A DNA stretch of 64,000 nucleotides from positions 107,181 through 171,180 of the forward strand of contig NZ_JASCXJ010000012.1 in assembly GCF_030271535.1 (NCBI RefSeq), given 5' to 3'. This document shows, piece by piece, positions 45,896-54,610 of the stretch. Below the pieces are notes generated by a model. The model saw only the letters and a list, made by a program, of their open reading frames with translations. It did not search any database and had not been told where the DNA came from. The DNA is from Nocardiopsis sp. ATB16-24. Lineage in GTDB: Bacteria > Actinomycetota > Actinomycetes > Streptosporangiales > Streptosporangiaceae. Every line of letters begins with the position of its first letter. The first letter of the stretch is position 1. Both the position numbers and the translations under genes were made by a program.

Positions 45896-46300
45896 CTTGC
45901 CTCCTGACCCCGACCTGCGGGGCACTGTACGAATCAGCATGGTTTCCGGGTGGGCGGCGGAAGAAGAGGCCGACCCCTGGCCCGTTCATGACATGGGACG
46001 CGGATGCTCGGCTCCCGGTTGTGCCGTGTGTTCTTCGGGAGGGAGCTCGGGCGGTTCCGTGAGAAACAGGACCACCGCCGTCGGCGGAGCACGATCGCGC
46101 TCCAACGCCGCACCGCCAAGAAAGGGTATCGAACCGACGCAAGGAGTATGGCCAGTACAGCGCCGGGAATATCCATACGTGGTGTGAAAAGTGGCTGAGC
46201 ACACGGACGGGGCCGACGGAGAACACGCTCCGTCGGCCCCGGGAACACCTCACCGCGTCAGGGGCGTGGAATCCGGTACCTCGACGCTGAGGGGCCGGAT
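45896..46300. other. 405-base intergenic region, no glnB
   Basis: It lies between amt and the lipoprotein gene, both on the minus strand. It contains the amt terminator (46209-46240), and the remainder should be the lipoprotein promoter. A PII (glnB) gene often follows amt in actinobacteria and would just fit, but no open frame here has PII character. Confidence 0.55.
46209..46240 (-). terminator. Terminator after amt
   Basis: Perfect 13-base arms (GGGGCCGACGGAG and complement, 46209-46221 and 46228-46240) with a 6-base loop lie about 60 bases past the amt stop. Confidence 0.88.
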
Positions 46301-47626
46301 TCAGGCCCGCGGCGAGGCCGTCTCCTCGCCCGGAGGCGTCGGCGAGGAGACCGTCCTTTCCTCCCCTCTGGCCGGTTCGTCGAAGGCGTAGGCGGATTCC
46401 GCGTGCAGCTCGTGGTCCAGTCCGTTCGTCTCGATCTCCGCGGGCAGACGAAACCCCACGAGCAGATCGACGCCCTTGGCGATGACCCAGGTGACGGCGA
46501 AGGAGTAGACCGTGACGCCGGCGACCGCGATGACCTGGACCGCCAGGAGGCCCGGCCCACCCCCGTGGAGCAGGCCGTCGACGCCACCGGTCGCTCCCGC
46601 GGCCAGGAGTCCGAGCAGAAGGGAGCCGACGACGCCGCCGACCATGTGGATGCCCACGACGTCGAGTGCGTCGTCGTAGCCGAACCTGAACTTGACGCTG
46701 ATCGCGTAGGAGCAGGCCGCTCCGGACAGAGCGCCGACCGCGATCGCGCCGAGCGGGGTGACGTTCACGGCGGCGGGGGTGATGGCGACCAGGCCCGCGA
46801 CGGCACCGGAGGCGAAGCCCAGAGCGCTGACCCTTCCGTACCGGAGGCGCTCGACGAGCATCCAGGCCGCCGTCGCTGCGGCGGTCGCGACCTGGGTGTT
46901 GACCAGGGCCAACGCGGCGGTGGCGTCGGCGGCGTAGGCCGAACCGGCGTTGAAGCCGAACCAGCCGAACCACAGGAGCGCGGAGCCCAACAGGACGAAC
47001 GGAAGGTTGTGCGGGCGCGTCGACTCCGAGCCGAAGCACTCGCGACGACCGAGCACGAGGGTCAGGGCCAGGGCGGCGGCACCGGCGTTGACGTGGACGG
47101 CGGTGCCGCCCGCGAAGTCGATGACCTCGTGACCACCGATCGACAGGCGGCCGATCCAACCGCCGCCCCAGACCCAGTGGGCGACGGGGAAGTAGACCAG
47201 GAGCGTCCAGGTCGGCACGAAGAGCACCCAGGCGCCGAACTCGGCGCGGTCGGCGACGGCCCCGCTGATCAGGGCCACCGTGACGACGGCGAACATCATC
47301 TGGAACCCGGCGTCGGCCAGGAGCGGGTAGCCTCCACCGCCCTCTCCGTCCCAGGGTTCGACGCCGCCGATGAGATCGGTCAGGCCCACGTGTGCGAGGC
47401 CACCGACGAAGAGGTCGACGGGACCACCATCGGAGTAGGTGAGCGAGTGGCCGACGGCGACCCAGAGCACGCTCACCGTCGCGATGCTCACGAAGCTCAT
47501 CAACATCATGTTCAGCACGCTTCCGGCCCGCGACATGCCTCCGTAGAAGAAAGCCAGGCCCGGTGTCATGAGCATCACGAGGGCCGCGCTGACCAGCAGC
47601 CACGCCGTGTTGCCGGAGTCGGTCAT
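46301..47626 (-). CDS. amt: Ammonium transporter (Amt/Mep/Rh)
   Basis: This 441-residue, roughly 11-helix membrane protein has the family motif DFAGGTAVHVNAGAAAL and the pore region with MTPGLAFFYGGMSR; both pore-type His/Phe motifs (FYGGM, VHVNAG) are present. It conducts ammonium into the cytoplasm. The ATG at 47626 follows GGAGGCGA. The C-terminal tail (~40 residues) is hydrophilic. A GlnR-like box lies about 107 to 144 bases upstream, consistent with nitrogen control. No glnB or glnD follows in this window. Confidence 0.95.
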   Translation of the reverse strand: MTDSGNTAWLLVSAALVMLMTPGLAFFYGGMSRAGSVLNMMLMSFVSIATVSVLWVAVGHSLTYSDGGPVDLFVGGLAHVGLTDLIGGVEPWDGEGGGGYPLLADAGFQMMFAVVTVALISGAVADRAEFGAWVLFVPTWTLLVYFPVAHWVWGGGWIGRLSIGGHEVIDFAGGTAVHVNAGAAALALTLVLGRRECFGSESTRPHNLPFVLLGSALLWFGWFGFNAGSAYAADATAALALVNTQVATAAATAAWMLVERLRYGRVSALGFASGAVAGLVAITPAAVNVTPLGAIAVGALSGAACSYAISVKFRFGYDDALDVVGIHMVGGVVGSLLLGLLAAGATGGVDGLLHGGGPGLLAVQVIAVAGVTVYSFAVTWVIAKGVDLLVGFRLPAEIETNGLDHELHAESAYAFDEPARGEERTVSSPTPPGEETASPRA

Positions 47627-47732
47627 CACATCGCCTCCATGGGACGGACGGGGATCGTCTGTGGGGGCGGCGATCGGCGGGTGCGTCGTCGGACCCGCGG
47701 GGAACACCGCACGGCAACTCTCCGGTCGGGGT

Positions 47733-47770
47733 GTTTCCTCGGGGGGCGCGAAAGGTTACGCGGACGTGAA
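47733..47770 (-). promoter_or_regulatory. Candidate GlnR-type box upstream of amt
   Basis: On the minus strand TTCAC, GTAAC and GAAAC occur at 47766-47770, 47755-47759 and 47733-47737. Their starts are 11 and 22 bases apart, with one degenerate half-site between. The consensus gTnAC-n6-GaAAC repeats every 11 bases in actinobacterial nitrogen promoters. Spacing fits better than base identity. Confidence 0.4.
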
Positions 47771-47862
47771 GGGTCGGCGGGAGGTGTGAAGGATCGGTGA
47801 ACCGAGACCTCGGCGTGGGTCCGTGCACGCGGCCCCGCACGCGACACCCCTCTCGCACGGGT

Positions 47863-47894
47863 GCGGCCGGACGCCCCCGGGGGCGTCCGGCCGC
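47863..47894 (-). terminator. Long palindromic terminator after ftsY
   Basis: A perfect 32-base palindrome without a spacer (16-base arms, GCGGCCGGACGCCCCC and complement) lies 20 bases beyond the ftsY stop. Confidence 0.8.
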
Positions 47895-47913
47895 ATCGTC
47901 GGTCGGGTGTCCG

Positions 47914-49098
47914 TCAGTCCCGGGAGAGGATCGCGTCCACGAAGACCTCCGGGTCGAAGGGCGCCAGGTCGTCGGGGCCCTCGCCGAGTCCGACCAGCTT
48001 GACCGGCACCCCCAGTTCCCGTTGGACCTGCACGATGATGCCGCCCTTGGCGGTGCCGTCCAGCTTGGTCAGCGCGATGCCGGTCACGTTCACGACCTCG
48101 CCGAACACCCGGGCCTGGCGCAGGCCGTTCTGTCCGGTGGTCGCGTCCAGGACGAGCAGCACCTCGTCGACCTGCGACTTCTTCTCCACGACGCGCTTGA
48201 CCTTGCCCAGCTCGTCCATGAGGCCGGTCTTGGTGTGCAGGCGGCCGGCGGTGTCGATGATGACCGTGTCGGCGCCGTCCTCGATGCCCCGTGAGACGGC
48301 GTCGAAGGCCACGCTGGCGGGGTCGGCGCCCTCCTCCTTGCTCACGACGGGGGCTCCCACACGGCTTCCCCAGGTCTGGAGTTGTTCGCTGGCCGCGGCG
48401 CGGAAGGTGTCGGCGGCGCCGAGCACCACGCTGCGTCCGTCTCCGACCAGGACCCGGGCCAGTTTGCCGGTGGTGGTGGTCTTACCGGTGCCGTTGACGC
48501 CCACGACCATGATCACGGCCGGACGCTCGCCGTGCGGCTCGGTGCGCACGGTGCGGTCGGCGTCGGTGGAGATGTGCGTGAGGAGTTCCTCGCGCAGCAG
48601 CGCGCGCACCTCCTCGGGACCGCGTGTGCCGAGCACTTTGACACGGGTCCGGAGGCTCTCCACGATCTGCGTGGCGGAGGTCACGCCGATGTCGGCCGTG
48701 ATGAGGAGGTCCTCGATCTCCTCCCAGGTGTCCTCGTCCAGGGAGTCGGAGGCGAGCAGGTTGAGCAGCCCCTGGCCGAAGGAGCTCTGTGAGCGCGCGA
48801 GTCGGGCGCGCAGACGGACCATGCGTCCGGCGGAGGGAGGCGGGGTCTCCAGCTCCGGTTCGACGGGTTCGACGACCTCCTCCACGGGAGGAGGCGCCTG
48901 TGCGGGCGGCGTGGTCACGGTTCCCGGGTCCCGCTCCCGGTCCTCGACCGCGGTCGCTCCCGCGGACTCCCCGGTGACCTCGGGACGTTCCTCGTCCTTG
49001 CCCGGCTTGACCGAGCTCCGGGTGCTGACCAGGAAGAGTCCGCCGGCGGCCAGCAGCACGACGGCGATGATGATGGCGACGAGCAAGGTGATGTCCAT
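47914..49098 (-). CDS. ftsY: Signal recognition particle receptor FtsY
   Basis: This 394-residue protein has one N-terminal membrane helix (ITLLVAIIIAVVLLAAGGLFLV), typical of actinobacterial FtsY. An acidic Pro/Glu linker follows, then the NG domain: GVNGTGKTTTTGKLARVL, DTAGRLHTKTGLMDEL and LTKLDGTAKGGI. It receives SRP-ribosome complexes at the membrane. The ATG at 49098 is preferred over an earlier in-frame Met at 49140 because the hydrophobic helix should start the protein. It ends at a strong palindrome. Confidence 0.97.
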   Translation of the reverse strand: MDITLLVAIIIAVVLLAAGGLFLVSTRSSVKPGKDEERPEVTGESAGATAVEDRERDPGTVTTPPAQAPPPVEEVVEPVEPELETPPPSAGRMVRLRARLARSQSSFGQGLLNLLASDSLDEDTWEEIEDLLITADIGVTSATQIVESLRTRVKVLGTRGPEEVRALLREELLTHISTDADRTVRTEPHGERPAVIMVVGVNGTGKTTTTGKLARVLVGDGRSVVLGAADTFRAAASEQLQTWGSRVGAPVVSKEEGADPASVAFDAVSRGIEDGADTVIIDTAGRLHTKTGLMDELGKVKRVVEKKSQVDEVLLVLDATTGQNGLRQARVFGEVVNVTGIALTKLDGTAKGGIIVQVQRELGVPVKLVGLGEGPDDLAPFDPEVFVDAILSRD

Positions 49099-49203
49099 AG
49101 CATCCCCAGTCTTCCAGAGCACGCGGCTCGTTCGCGTCACGGAGGGGTGGCGTGCCGGGAACGGACGTTCTCCGCGCGCCGGGTCCCGCGTGGGCGAGGC
49201 ACC

Positions 49204-50238
49204 TCAGATACCGCGGTGGCGTGTGGTGCGCAGGATGAGCACGAAGAAGGGTGCGCCCAGGAAGGCGGTGACCACGCCGATGGGCAGTTCGGCGGGTGCC
49301 ACCAGGGTCCTCGCCACGATGTCCACCAGGACCATGAAGGCGGCGCCGAAGAGCACGGTGACCGGCAGGATCGCCCGGTAGTCGGAGCCCACCAGGCGGC
49401 GCACGACGTGCGGTACGACGATGCCCACGAAACCGATCAGGCCGCTCACCGAGACGGCGGCGGCGGTGGCCAGGGACGCGGCGCCGATCACCACCACGCG
49501 CACGACCGCCGGGTTCAGGCCCAGGCTGACCGCCTTGTCGTCTCCCAGGGCGAGCAGGTCCAGCAGGTAGCCGCAGGCCAGCAACACCGCCAGCGCGACC
49601 ACCGCGTAGGGCCAGACCAGACGCACGTCGTCCCAGCCGCCGCGTCCGATCCCTCCGAGCAGCCAGGAGAAGATGCGTTGGAGCTGGTCCACCCCTATCT
49701 GTTGGACGAGGGTCTGCACCGCGGAGAGGAAGGAGGAGACGGCCACGCCCGCCAGGACGAGCGAGGCGGTTCCGCCTCCGCCCGCGGTCGCGCCGAGCAG
49801 GTAGGCGGCGGCCACCCCGAACAGGGCGCCGACGAAGGCAGCGAGGGGGACCAGGGCGCGGGGGGAGTCGCTGAACTGCGTGCCGAAGACGATGACCATG
49901 GTCGCGCCGAGGCCGGCCCCGGCCGCGGCTCCCAGAAGGAAGGGGTCGGCCAGCGGGTTGCGGAACACCCCCTGGTAGGCGCCGCCCGCGGTGGCCAGGA
50001 GAGCGCCCACGACCGCGCCCATCACCACACGGGGCAGGCGCAACTTCACGAGCAGGGCCTCCTGCCGCTCGGTCAGGGGGGAGTCGATGTCGAGCGGCAG
50101 GAGGCTGAGCAGGTGCCGGGCGATGTCGGCGGAGGAGATGTCGGCCGCGCCCGCGGAGACGCCGAGGAGGGCGGCCACGGTCAACGTGACGAACCCGCCC
50201 GCGAGCCACCCGGCCGGTAGGCCGACACGGCCCCGCAC
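49204..50238 (-). CDS. FecCD-type ABC permease, probable cobalamin uptake (BtuC-like)
   Basis: This 344-residue permease with about ten helices has KLRLPRVVMGAVVGALLATAGGAYQGVFRNPLADP-type sequence, the FecCD signature, and HVVRRLVGSDYR near the coupling loop. Siderophore, heme and cobalamin importers share this family. The upstream cobalamin riboswitch points to cobalamin or a related corrinoid (inference). The GTG starts one base after the binding-protein stop. No ABC ATPase gene is adjacent, so it would use one encoded elsewhere. Confidence 0.9.
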   Translation of the reverse strand: MRGRVGLPAGWLAGGFVTLTVAALLGVSAGAADISSADIARHLLSLLPLDIDSPLTERQEALLVKLRLPRVVMGAVVGALLATAGGAYQGVFRNPLADPFLLGAAAGAGLGATMVIVFGTQFSDSPRALVPLAAFVGALFGVAAAYLLGATAGGGGTASLVLAGVAVSSFLSAVQTLVQQIGVDQLQRIFSWLLGGIGRGGWDDVRLVWPYAVVALAVLLACGYLLDLLALGDDKAVSLGLNPAVVRVVVIGAASLATAAAVSVSGLIGFVGIVVPHVVRRLVGSDYRAILPVTVLFGAAFMVLVDIVARTLVAPAELPIGVVTAFLGAPFFVLILRTTRHRGI

Positions 50239-50239
50239 C

Positions 50240-51184
50240 CTAGTCGCCCGCGTTCTCGATGACGGCCTGGCCGACGACGTCGGCGAACTCGACCACGCGC
50301 GGTCCCCACCGGGAGGCGATGTCGGCGTCGAGCAGGTAGACGGCGTCGTTCTCGACCGCGGTGACGGTGTCGAAGGCGGGACGTCCGGCCAGGTCCTCCA
50401 CCGTCGACTCGTCGCCGTAGGAGAGGAAGATCATGTCGGGGTCCTCCTCCACGATGTACTCCTGCGACAGTTGCGGATAGCCGCCCGCGCTGCCGTCGTC
50501 GGCCGCGTCGGCGATGTTGACCAGGCCGAAGGACGCGTAGATCTGTCCGACGAAGGTGGCGGAGGTGGCGGAGTAGGAGGTGTCGTCCAGTTCCTGGTAG
50601 AAGGTCAGTTCGGTGTCACCGACCTGTTCGTTGACCTCCTCCACGATCGCGTCGAACTCGGTCCGCACCCGCTCGGCCTCGGTCTGGGCCGCCTCCGCCC
50701 GGCCGGTGACCTCTCCCAGCAGTCGGATCTGTTCGTAGGTGTCCTCCAGCTCCGTGGCGGCGTCGAAGACCAGCACCGGGACGCCCACGGCCTCCAACTG
50801 CTCGGCGGTGGCCTCGGCACTGCGCGCGAGCAGGACCAGGTCGGGGTCGTACTCGCTGATGGCCTCCACGCTGGGCTCGAAGCCGCTCAGCTCGGTGGTG
50901 GGGGCCTCCTCGGGATGGTCGGAGTGCTCGTCGACGGCCTCGACCTGGTCGCCCGCGCCGATGGCGAAGAGCATCTCGGTGTGGCTGGCCGACAGCGAGA
51001 CGATCCGCTCGGGGGCCTCCTCGATGGTGACCTCGCCGAGGGCGTCGGTGACGGTGACGGGGAAGGCGCCGTCACCGGCGGCGGGAGCGTCGGCTCCGGA
51101 GCCGGTGTCCTCCTGTGCACCGCAGGCGGTCAGCGCGAGAACGGCTCCCAGGAGGGCGAGGGGAAGATGGCGTGCGGTTCGCAC
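50240..51184 (-). CDS. ABC transporter substrate-binding lipoprotein, probable cobalamin (BtuF-like)
   Basis: This 314-residue protein has a lipoprotein signal ending in LTACG, an acidic linker, then a class III periplasmic-binding fold with ERIVSLSASHTEMLFAIGAG and YDPDLVLLARSAEA. This family binds iron-siderophores or vitamin B12. The GTG at 51184 has AAGGAGCACC upstream and is preceded by a cobalamin riboswitch with a hairpin over that ribosome site, so cobalamin is the likely ligand. Downstream residues (DEEDPDMIFLSYG-type region) fit the same fold. Confidence 0.92.
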   Translation of the reverse strand: MRTARHLPLALLGAVLALTACGAQEDTGSGADAPAAGDGAFPVTVTDALGEVTIEEAPERIVSLSASHTEMLFAIGAGDQVEAVDEHSDHPEEAPTTELSGFEPSVEAISEYDPDLVLLARSAEATAEQLEAVGVPVLVFDAATELEDTYEQIRLLGEVTGRAEAAQTEAERVRTEFDAIVEEVNEQVGDTELTFYQELDDTSYSATSATFVGQIYASFGLVNIADAADDGSAGGYPQLSQEYIVEEDPDMIFLSYGDESTVEDLAGRPAFDTVTAVENDAVYLLDADIASRWGPRVVEFADVVGQAVIENAGD

Positions 51185-51185
51185 G

Positions 51186-51216
51186 GTGCTCCTTTTCGGG
51201 GCAGGGGAAGGAGCAC
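51186..51216 (-). promoter_or_regulatory. Shine-Dalgarno-sequestering hairpin (riboswitch platform)
   Basis: On the minus strand GTGCTCCTT pairs perfectly with AAGGAGCAC (9 bases; 51208-51216 and 51186-51194), enclosing a 13-base loop. The paired strand is the ribosome-binding site of the binding-protein gene. Confidence 0.7.
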
Positions 51217-51254
51217 GGTCCGGTGGGGACGGCCTGTCCTTCCCACGAGGACGG

Positions 51255-51400
51255 GAACGTCGGCGTCGGGAAGGCGACCTGGCTCGTCCCCGTGCGGTCA
51301 CGGGGCTTCACAGTTGCGGGACAGCGCCGGGTTGGGCGGCCTGGAGGCCGCGGGCACCGGACTTCGCTTCTTCGACACCGGGGGCCGCCCGTGGGCGACC
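51255..51400 (-). promoter_or_regulatory. Cobalamin (B12) riboswitch
   Basis: Read on the minus strand, the core contains CCCGGCGCTGTCCCGCAACT with GTGAAGCC after it (B12-box CCCGCAACTGTGA at 51307-51320), and GAGCCAGGT at 51277-51285, plus GAAGTCCGGTG further 5'. These match the adenosylcobalamin aptamer consensus. Edges are approximate. It is expected to repress the binding-protein/permease genes when cobalamin is plentiful. Confidence 0.9.
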
Positions 51401-51420
51401 CGGTCCTCTCAGACTACTCG

Positions 51421-51785
51421 GCTCGGTGCGCGCCGCCGCGGGCGCCCCGGAGCTGTGTCGACCCCCGCCTCTGAGGGACGGACCTGGGGAGACTCCCTGC
51501 CCACTCGTCACTGTTTATCCCAGAAAAAGAGAAAAGCGCATTTTGACCGCTTTGTGGATATATAACGCGGGGTCATCCGACAGTCCCACTATGTGGCCAG
51601 ATTGAGTCTTGGCGAACATTGACACCCTTATTGCGCACCGCAATGATCGCGTTGCCATGCGCGCCGATTAACCGAATTACGGACATTAAGCGGCGTATCC
51701 CCCTGCGCACCACAGTCGTATCCAGTGGGGTACCTCGTTCCCCCGGCGTCCTGCGGCGCGCACCGAGAAAGGAAGTGTTGACAAG
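51421..51785. other. 365-base AT-richer region before the subtilase
   Basis: It includes stretches such as TGTGGATATATAACG and CACCGCAATGATCGCG. It should carry the subtilase promoter and the promoter of the divergent riboswitch transcript. No gene is convincing, and a specific promoter was not identified. Confidence 0.4.
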
Positions 51786-54437
51786 GTGGTACCCCACCGA
51801 ACTCGCCTGGCTCCGCTCGCCGGGTTGACACTCATAGCGAGCCTGGTCGCGGCCACACCGGCAAGCGCCGACGAGTCTTCCGAACTCGCACCCCTGTACC
51901 CCGCCCCCTCCGCCGAGAACGGTGAACTGACCCACCAGGCCGCCGGCCTGTGGTTCATCGAGCTGGAGAGCCCGCCCACCGTCGAGGGCTCCTCCGACAC
52001 CGAGATCGAGAGCGAGCACGAGGAGTTCCGCTCCGAAGCCGAGGAATACGGCCTGGAGTACACCGAGCGGCACTCGTTCAGCGACCTGTGGAACGGCTTC
52101 TCCGTCGAGATGGACGACGCCCAAGTGGGCACGGCCAGGGAGATCCCCGGCGTCAAGGCCATCCACCCCGTCGTCACCTTCCAGATCCCCGAGGTCGACG
52201 ACAGCACTCCCGACATGGACACCGCGCTGCCCATGACCGGCGCCGACATCGCCCAGAACGAACTCGGCCTGACCGGCGAGGGCCTGCGGGTGGCCATCAT
52301 GGACACCGGCGTCGACTACACCCACCCCGACCTGGGCGGCGGGGGTTTCCCCAACGACCGCGTGGTCACCGGACACGACTTCGTCGGTGACGCCTTCAAC
52401 GCGGGCGTCCCCGGCTCCGTACCGGTCCCCGACGACGACCCCCAGGACTGCAACGGCCACGGCACGCACGTGGCGGGGATCGTGGGCGCCCAGGGAGAGA
52501 TCACCGGCGTGGCCCCCGAGGTGGAGTTCGGCGCCTACAAGGTGTTCGGCTGTAGCGGATCCACCACCTCCGACATCATGATCGCCGCCATGGAGCAGGC
52601 TCTGGCCGACGACATGGACGTGCTCAACATGAGCATCGGCTCCGCGCACTCCTGGCCGCAGTACCCCACCGCGGTCGCCTCCGACAACCTCGTCGACGAG
52701 GGCATGGTCGTGGTCGCCTCCATCGGCAACTCGGGTGACACGGGCCTGTACTCCGCGGGTGCCCCCGGTCTGGGCGAGAAGGTGATCGGCGTCGCCTCCT
52801 TCGACAACACCCACATCCAGGCCGAGTCCGTGACCGCCAACCCCAGCGGCGAGAGCATGGCCTACATGGCGATGGGAGAGGCCACCGCACCGCCCACCTC
52901 GGGTGAGACCGACGAACTGGTCTACATCGGCCGGGGCTGCGCCTCCCTGGGCGACACGCTGGAAGGCGACCCCGAGGGCAAGACCGCGCTGATGGTGCGC
53001 GGTGAGTGCCCCTTCGCCGAGAAGTACGACACGGCCCTGGCGGCGGGCGCCACCGGCGTGGTCATGTACAACAACGTCGCGGGCATGTTCGCGGGCGGCG
53101 GCATCGTCGACCAGGGTGCCTTCTCCATCGGGATCTCCGACGTCTCCGGAGCCCACCTGCGCGAACTGTTGGAGGGCGACGAGCCCGTCACCTTGACCTG
53201 GACCGGGGAGAAGGCCACCGTTCCGAACCCGACCGGCGGCCTCATCAGCTCCTTCAGCTCCTTCGGTCTGGCCCCCGACCTGAGCCTGAAGCCGGACATC
53301 GGCGCCCCCGGCGGCCTGATCAACGCCCCCTACCCCATGGCCAAGGGCGGCTACGCCACCCTCAGCGGCACCTCGATGTCCTCCCCGCACGTGGCCGGCG
53401 GCGTCGCCCTGCTGTTGCAGGCCCGTCCCGACCTGAAGGCGCACGAGGTGCGTGACGTCCTCCAGAACAGCGCCGACCCCCAGGCCTGGTGGGGCAACCC
53501 CGGTCTGGGCCACTCGGACAACGTGCACCGTCAGGGCGCGGGCATGGTGGACGTGCCCGGCGCGGTGCTCGCCACCACGACCGTGACTCCCGGCAAGCTG
53601 TCCCTGGGCGCCACGCAGGGCGCCGTGACCGAGACCCTCACCATCACCAACGACGGTGACGAGGAGGCCGTCTACGAGCTGGGTCACGAGGCCGCCCTGG
53701 GCACCCACGGCAACACCTTCACCCCCGGGTACAACGACGCCTTCGCCGGGGTCTCCTTCGACTCCGACAAGGTGACCGTCGCGGCCGGCGCGTCGGTCGA
53801 GGTCGCGGTGACCGTCACTCCGCCCGCCCGGGACTTCGTCCAGATGATCTACGGCGGATACGTCACCGTGGACCAGGTCGACGGTGAGACCTACCGCGTC
53901 CCGTACGCCGCCTACAACGGCGACTACCAGGAGATCGAGGCCATGACCCCGATCACCGACGCCGAGGGCGGGACCTTCGACCTGCCGTGGTTGACCAAGA
54001 TCACCGAGTGCGGTGCCTTCTCCGGTCTGGAGTGCGCCGCCGCCGACGGTGGCACGTTCCAGAACCAGCCCGACGGCGCGACCTACACCATGCGGTGGGT
54101 CGACGGGCTGCCGGACGTGCCCTACGTGATCGCCCACTTCGACCACCACGTCACCACGCTCCAGATGGTGGTCGTCGACGAGCGCACCGGACGCCCGGTG
54201 CACCCCCACCGCAACATCGGCGTGTCGGTGGACTACGTGCACCGCAACGCGACCGGGACCTCGTTCTTCAGTTACCCCTGGGACGGCACGGTCGTGGACA
54301 GGCACGACCGGATCAGGCCCGTCAAGGACGGTGAGTACCGTCTGGAGGTCCGCGCGCTGAAGGCGCTCGGCGATCCCGACAACGCCGAGCACTGGGAGAC
54401 CTGGACCTCCCCGGTGATCACCATCGCCCGCGGATAG
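51786..54437 (+). CDS. Secreted subtilisin-like serine protease (S8, PA-domain)
   Basis: This 883-residue preproprotein has a signal peptide (LAPLAGLTLIASLVAATPASA, cleavage after ASA) and an I9-type propeptide to about residue 150. In the S8 domain Asp173 lies in AIMDTGVDYTHPDLG, His225 in NGHGTHVAG and Ser530 in GTSMSSPHVAGG. A PA domain (about 380-460) is inserted between His and Ser. A ~300-residue C-terminal part with fn3-like strands follows. It probably degrades extracellular protein. The GTG at 51786 is the only start directly before the signal; the ribosome site is weakly placed. It ends at a UUCG-loop hairpin. Confidence 0.94.
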   Translation: MVPHRTRLAPLAGLTLIASLVAATPASADESSELAPLYPAPSAENGELTHQAAGLWFIELESPPTVEGSSDTEIESEHEEFRSEAEEYGLEYTERHSFSDLWNGFSVEMDDAQVGTAREIPGVKAIHPVVTFQIPEVDDSTPDMDTALPMTGADIAQNELGLTGEGLRVAIMDTGVDYTHPDLGGGGFPNDRVVTGHDFVGDAFNAGVPGSVPVPDDDPQDCNGHGTHVAGIVGAQGEITGVAPEVEFGAYKVFGCSGSTTSDIMIAAMEQALADDMDVLNMSIGSAHSWPQYPTAVASDNLVDEGMVVVASIGNSGDTGLYSAGAPGLGEKVIGVASFDNTHIQAESVTANPSGESMAYMAMGEATAPPTSGETDELVYIGRGCASLGDTLEGDPEGKTALMVRGECPFAEKYDTALAAGATGVVMYNNVAGMFAGGGIVDQGAFSIGISDVSGAHLRELLEGDEPVTLTWTGEKATVPNPTGGLISSFSSFGLAPDLSLKPDIGAPGGLINAPYPMAKGGYATLSGTSMSSPHVAGGVALLLQARPDLKAHEVRDVLQNSADPQAWWGNPGLGHSDNVHRQGAGMVDVPGAVLATTTVTPGKLSLGATQGAVTETLTITNDGDEEAVYELGHEAALGTHGNTFTPGYNDAFAGVSFDSDKVTVAAGASVEVAVTVTPPARDFVQMIYGGYVTVDQVDGETYRVPYAAYNGDYQEIEAMTPITDAEGGTFDLPWLTKITECGAFSGLECAAADGGTFQNQPDGATYTMRWVDGLPDVPYVIAHFDHHVTTLQMVVVDERTGRPVHPHRNIGVSVDYVHRNATGTSFFSYPWDGTVVDRHDRIRPVKDGEYRLEVRALKALGDPDNAEHWETWTSPVITIARG

Positions 54438-54479
54438 CCGCGCGGCGCGGGGTCGTCCGAACCCCGTGTCCGTTGAGTC

Positions 54480-54509
54480 GGGGCCGTCCTCCTTCGGGAG
54501 GGCGGCCCC
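54480..54509. terminator. UUCG-loop terminator, convergent
   Basis: GGGGCCGTCCTCC pairs with GGAGGGCGGCCCC (13 bases, one G-U) around a stable C(UUCG)G tetraloop, between the subtilase end and the smc end. It probably terminates both transcripts. Confidence 0.85.
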
Positions 54510-54610
54510 GGCCGTTCTCCGACCCTGGCCGCGCGGGAGGCCTCGTGCGTCCGGCCGGACACGGCCGGTGACACCGCCCCTCGCCGGTCGCGCGCGGCCA
54601 CGTCCGGGCC

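Noticed and set aside
45934..46248. Possible PII or small membrane gene after amt
   Set aside because: It lies in the amt terminator region and its residues match neither PII nor a stable membrane protein.
52020..54330. Very long antisense frames across the subtilase and other GC-rich genes
   Set aside because: High-GC third-position bias creates long antisense frames. The sense genes have clear catalytic motifs and the antisense ones do not.
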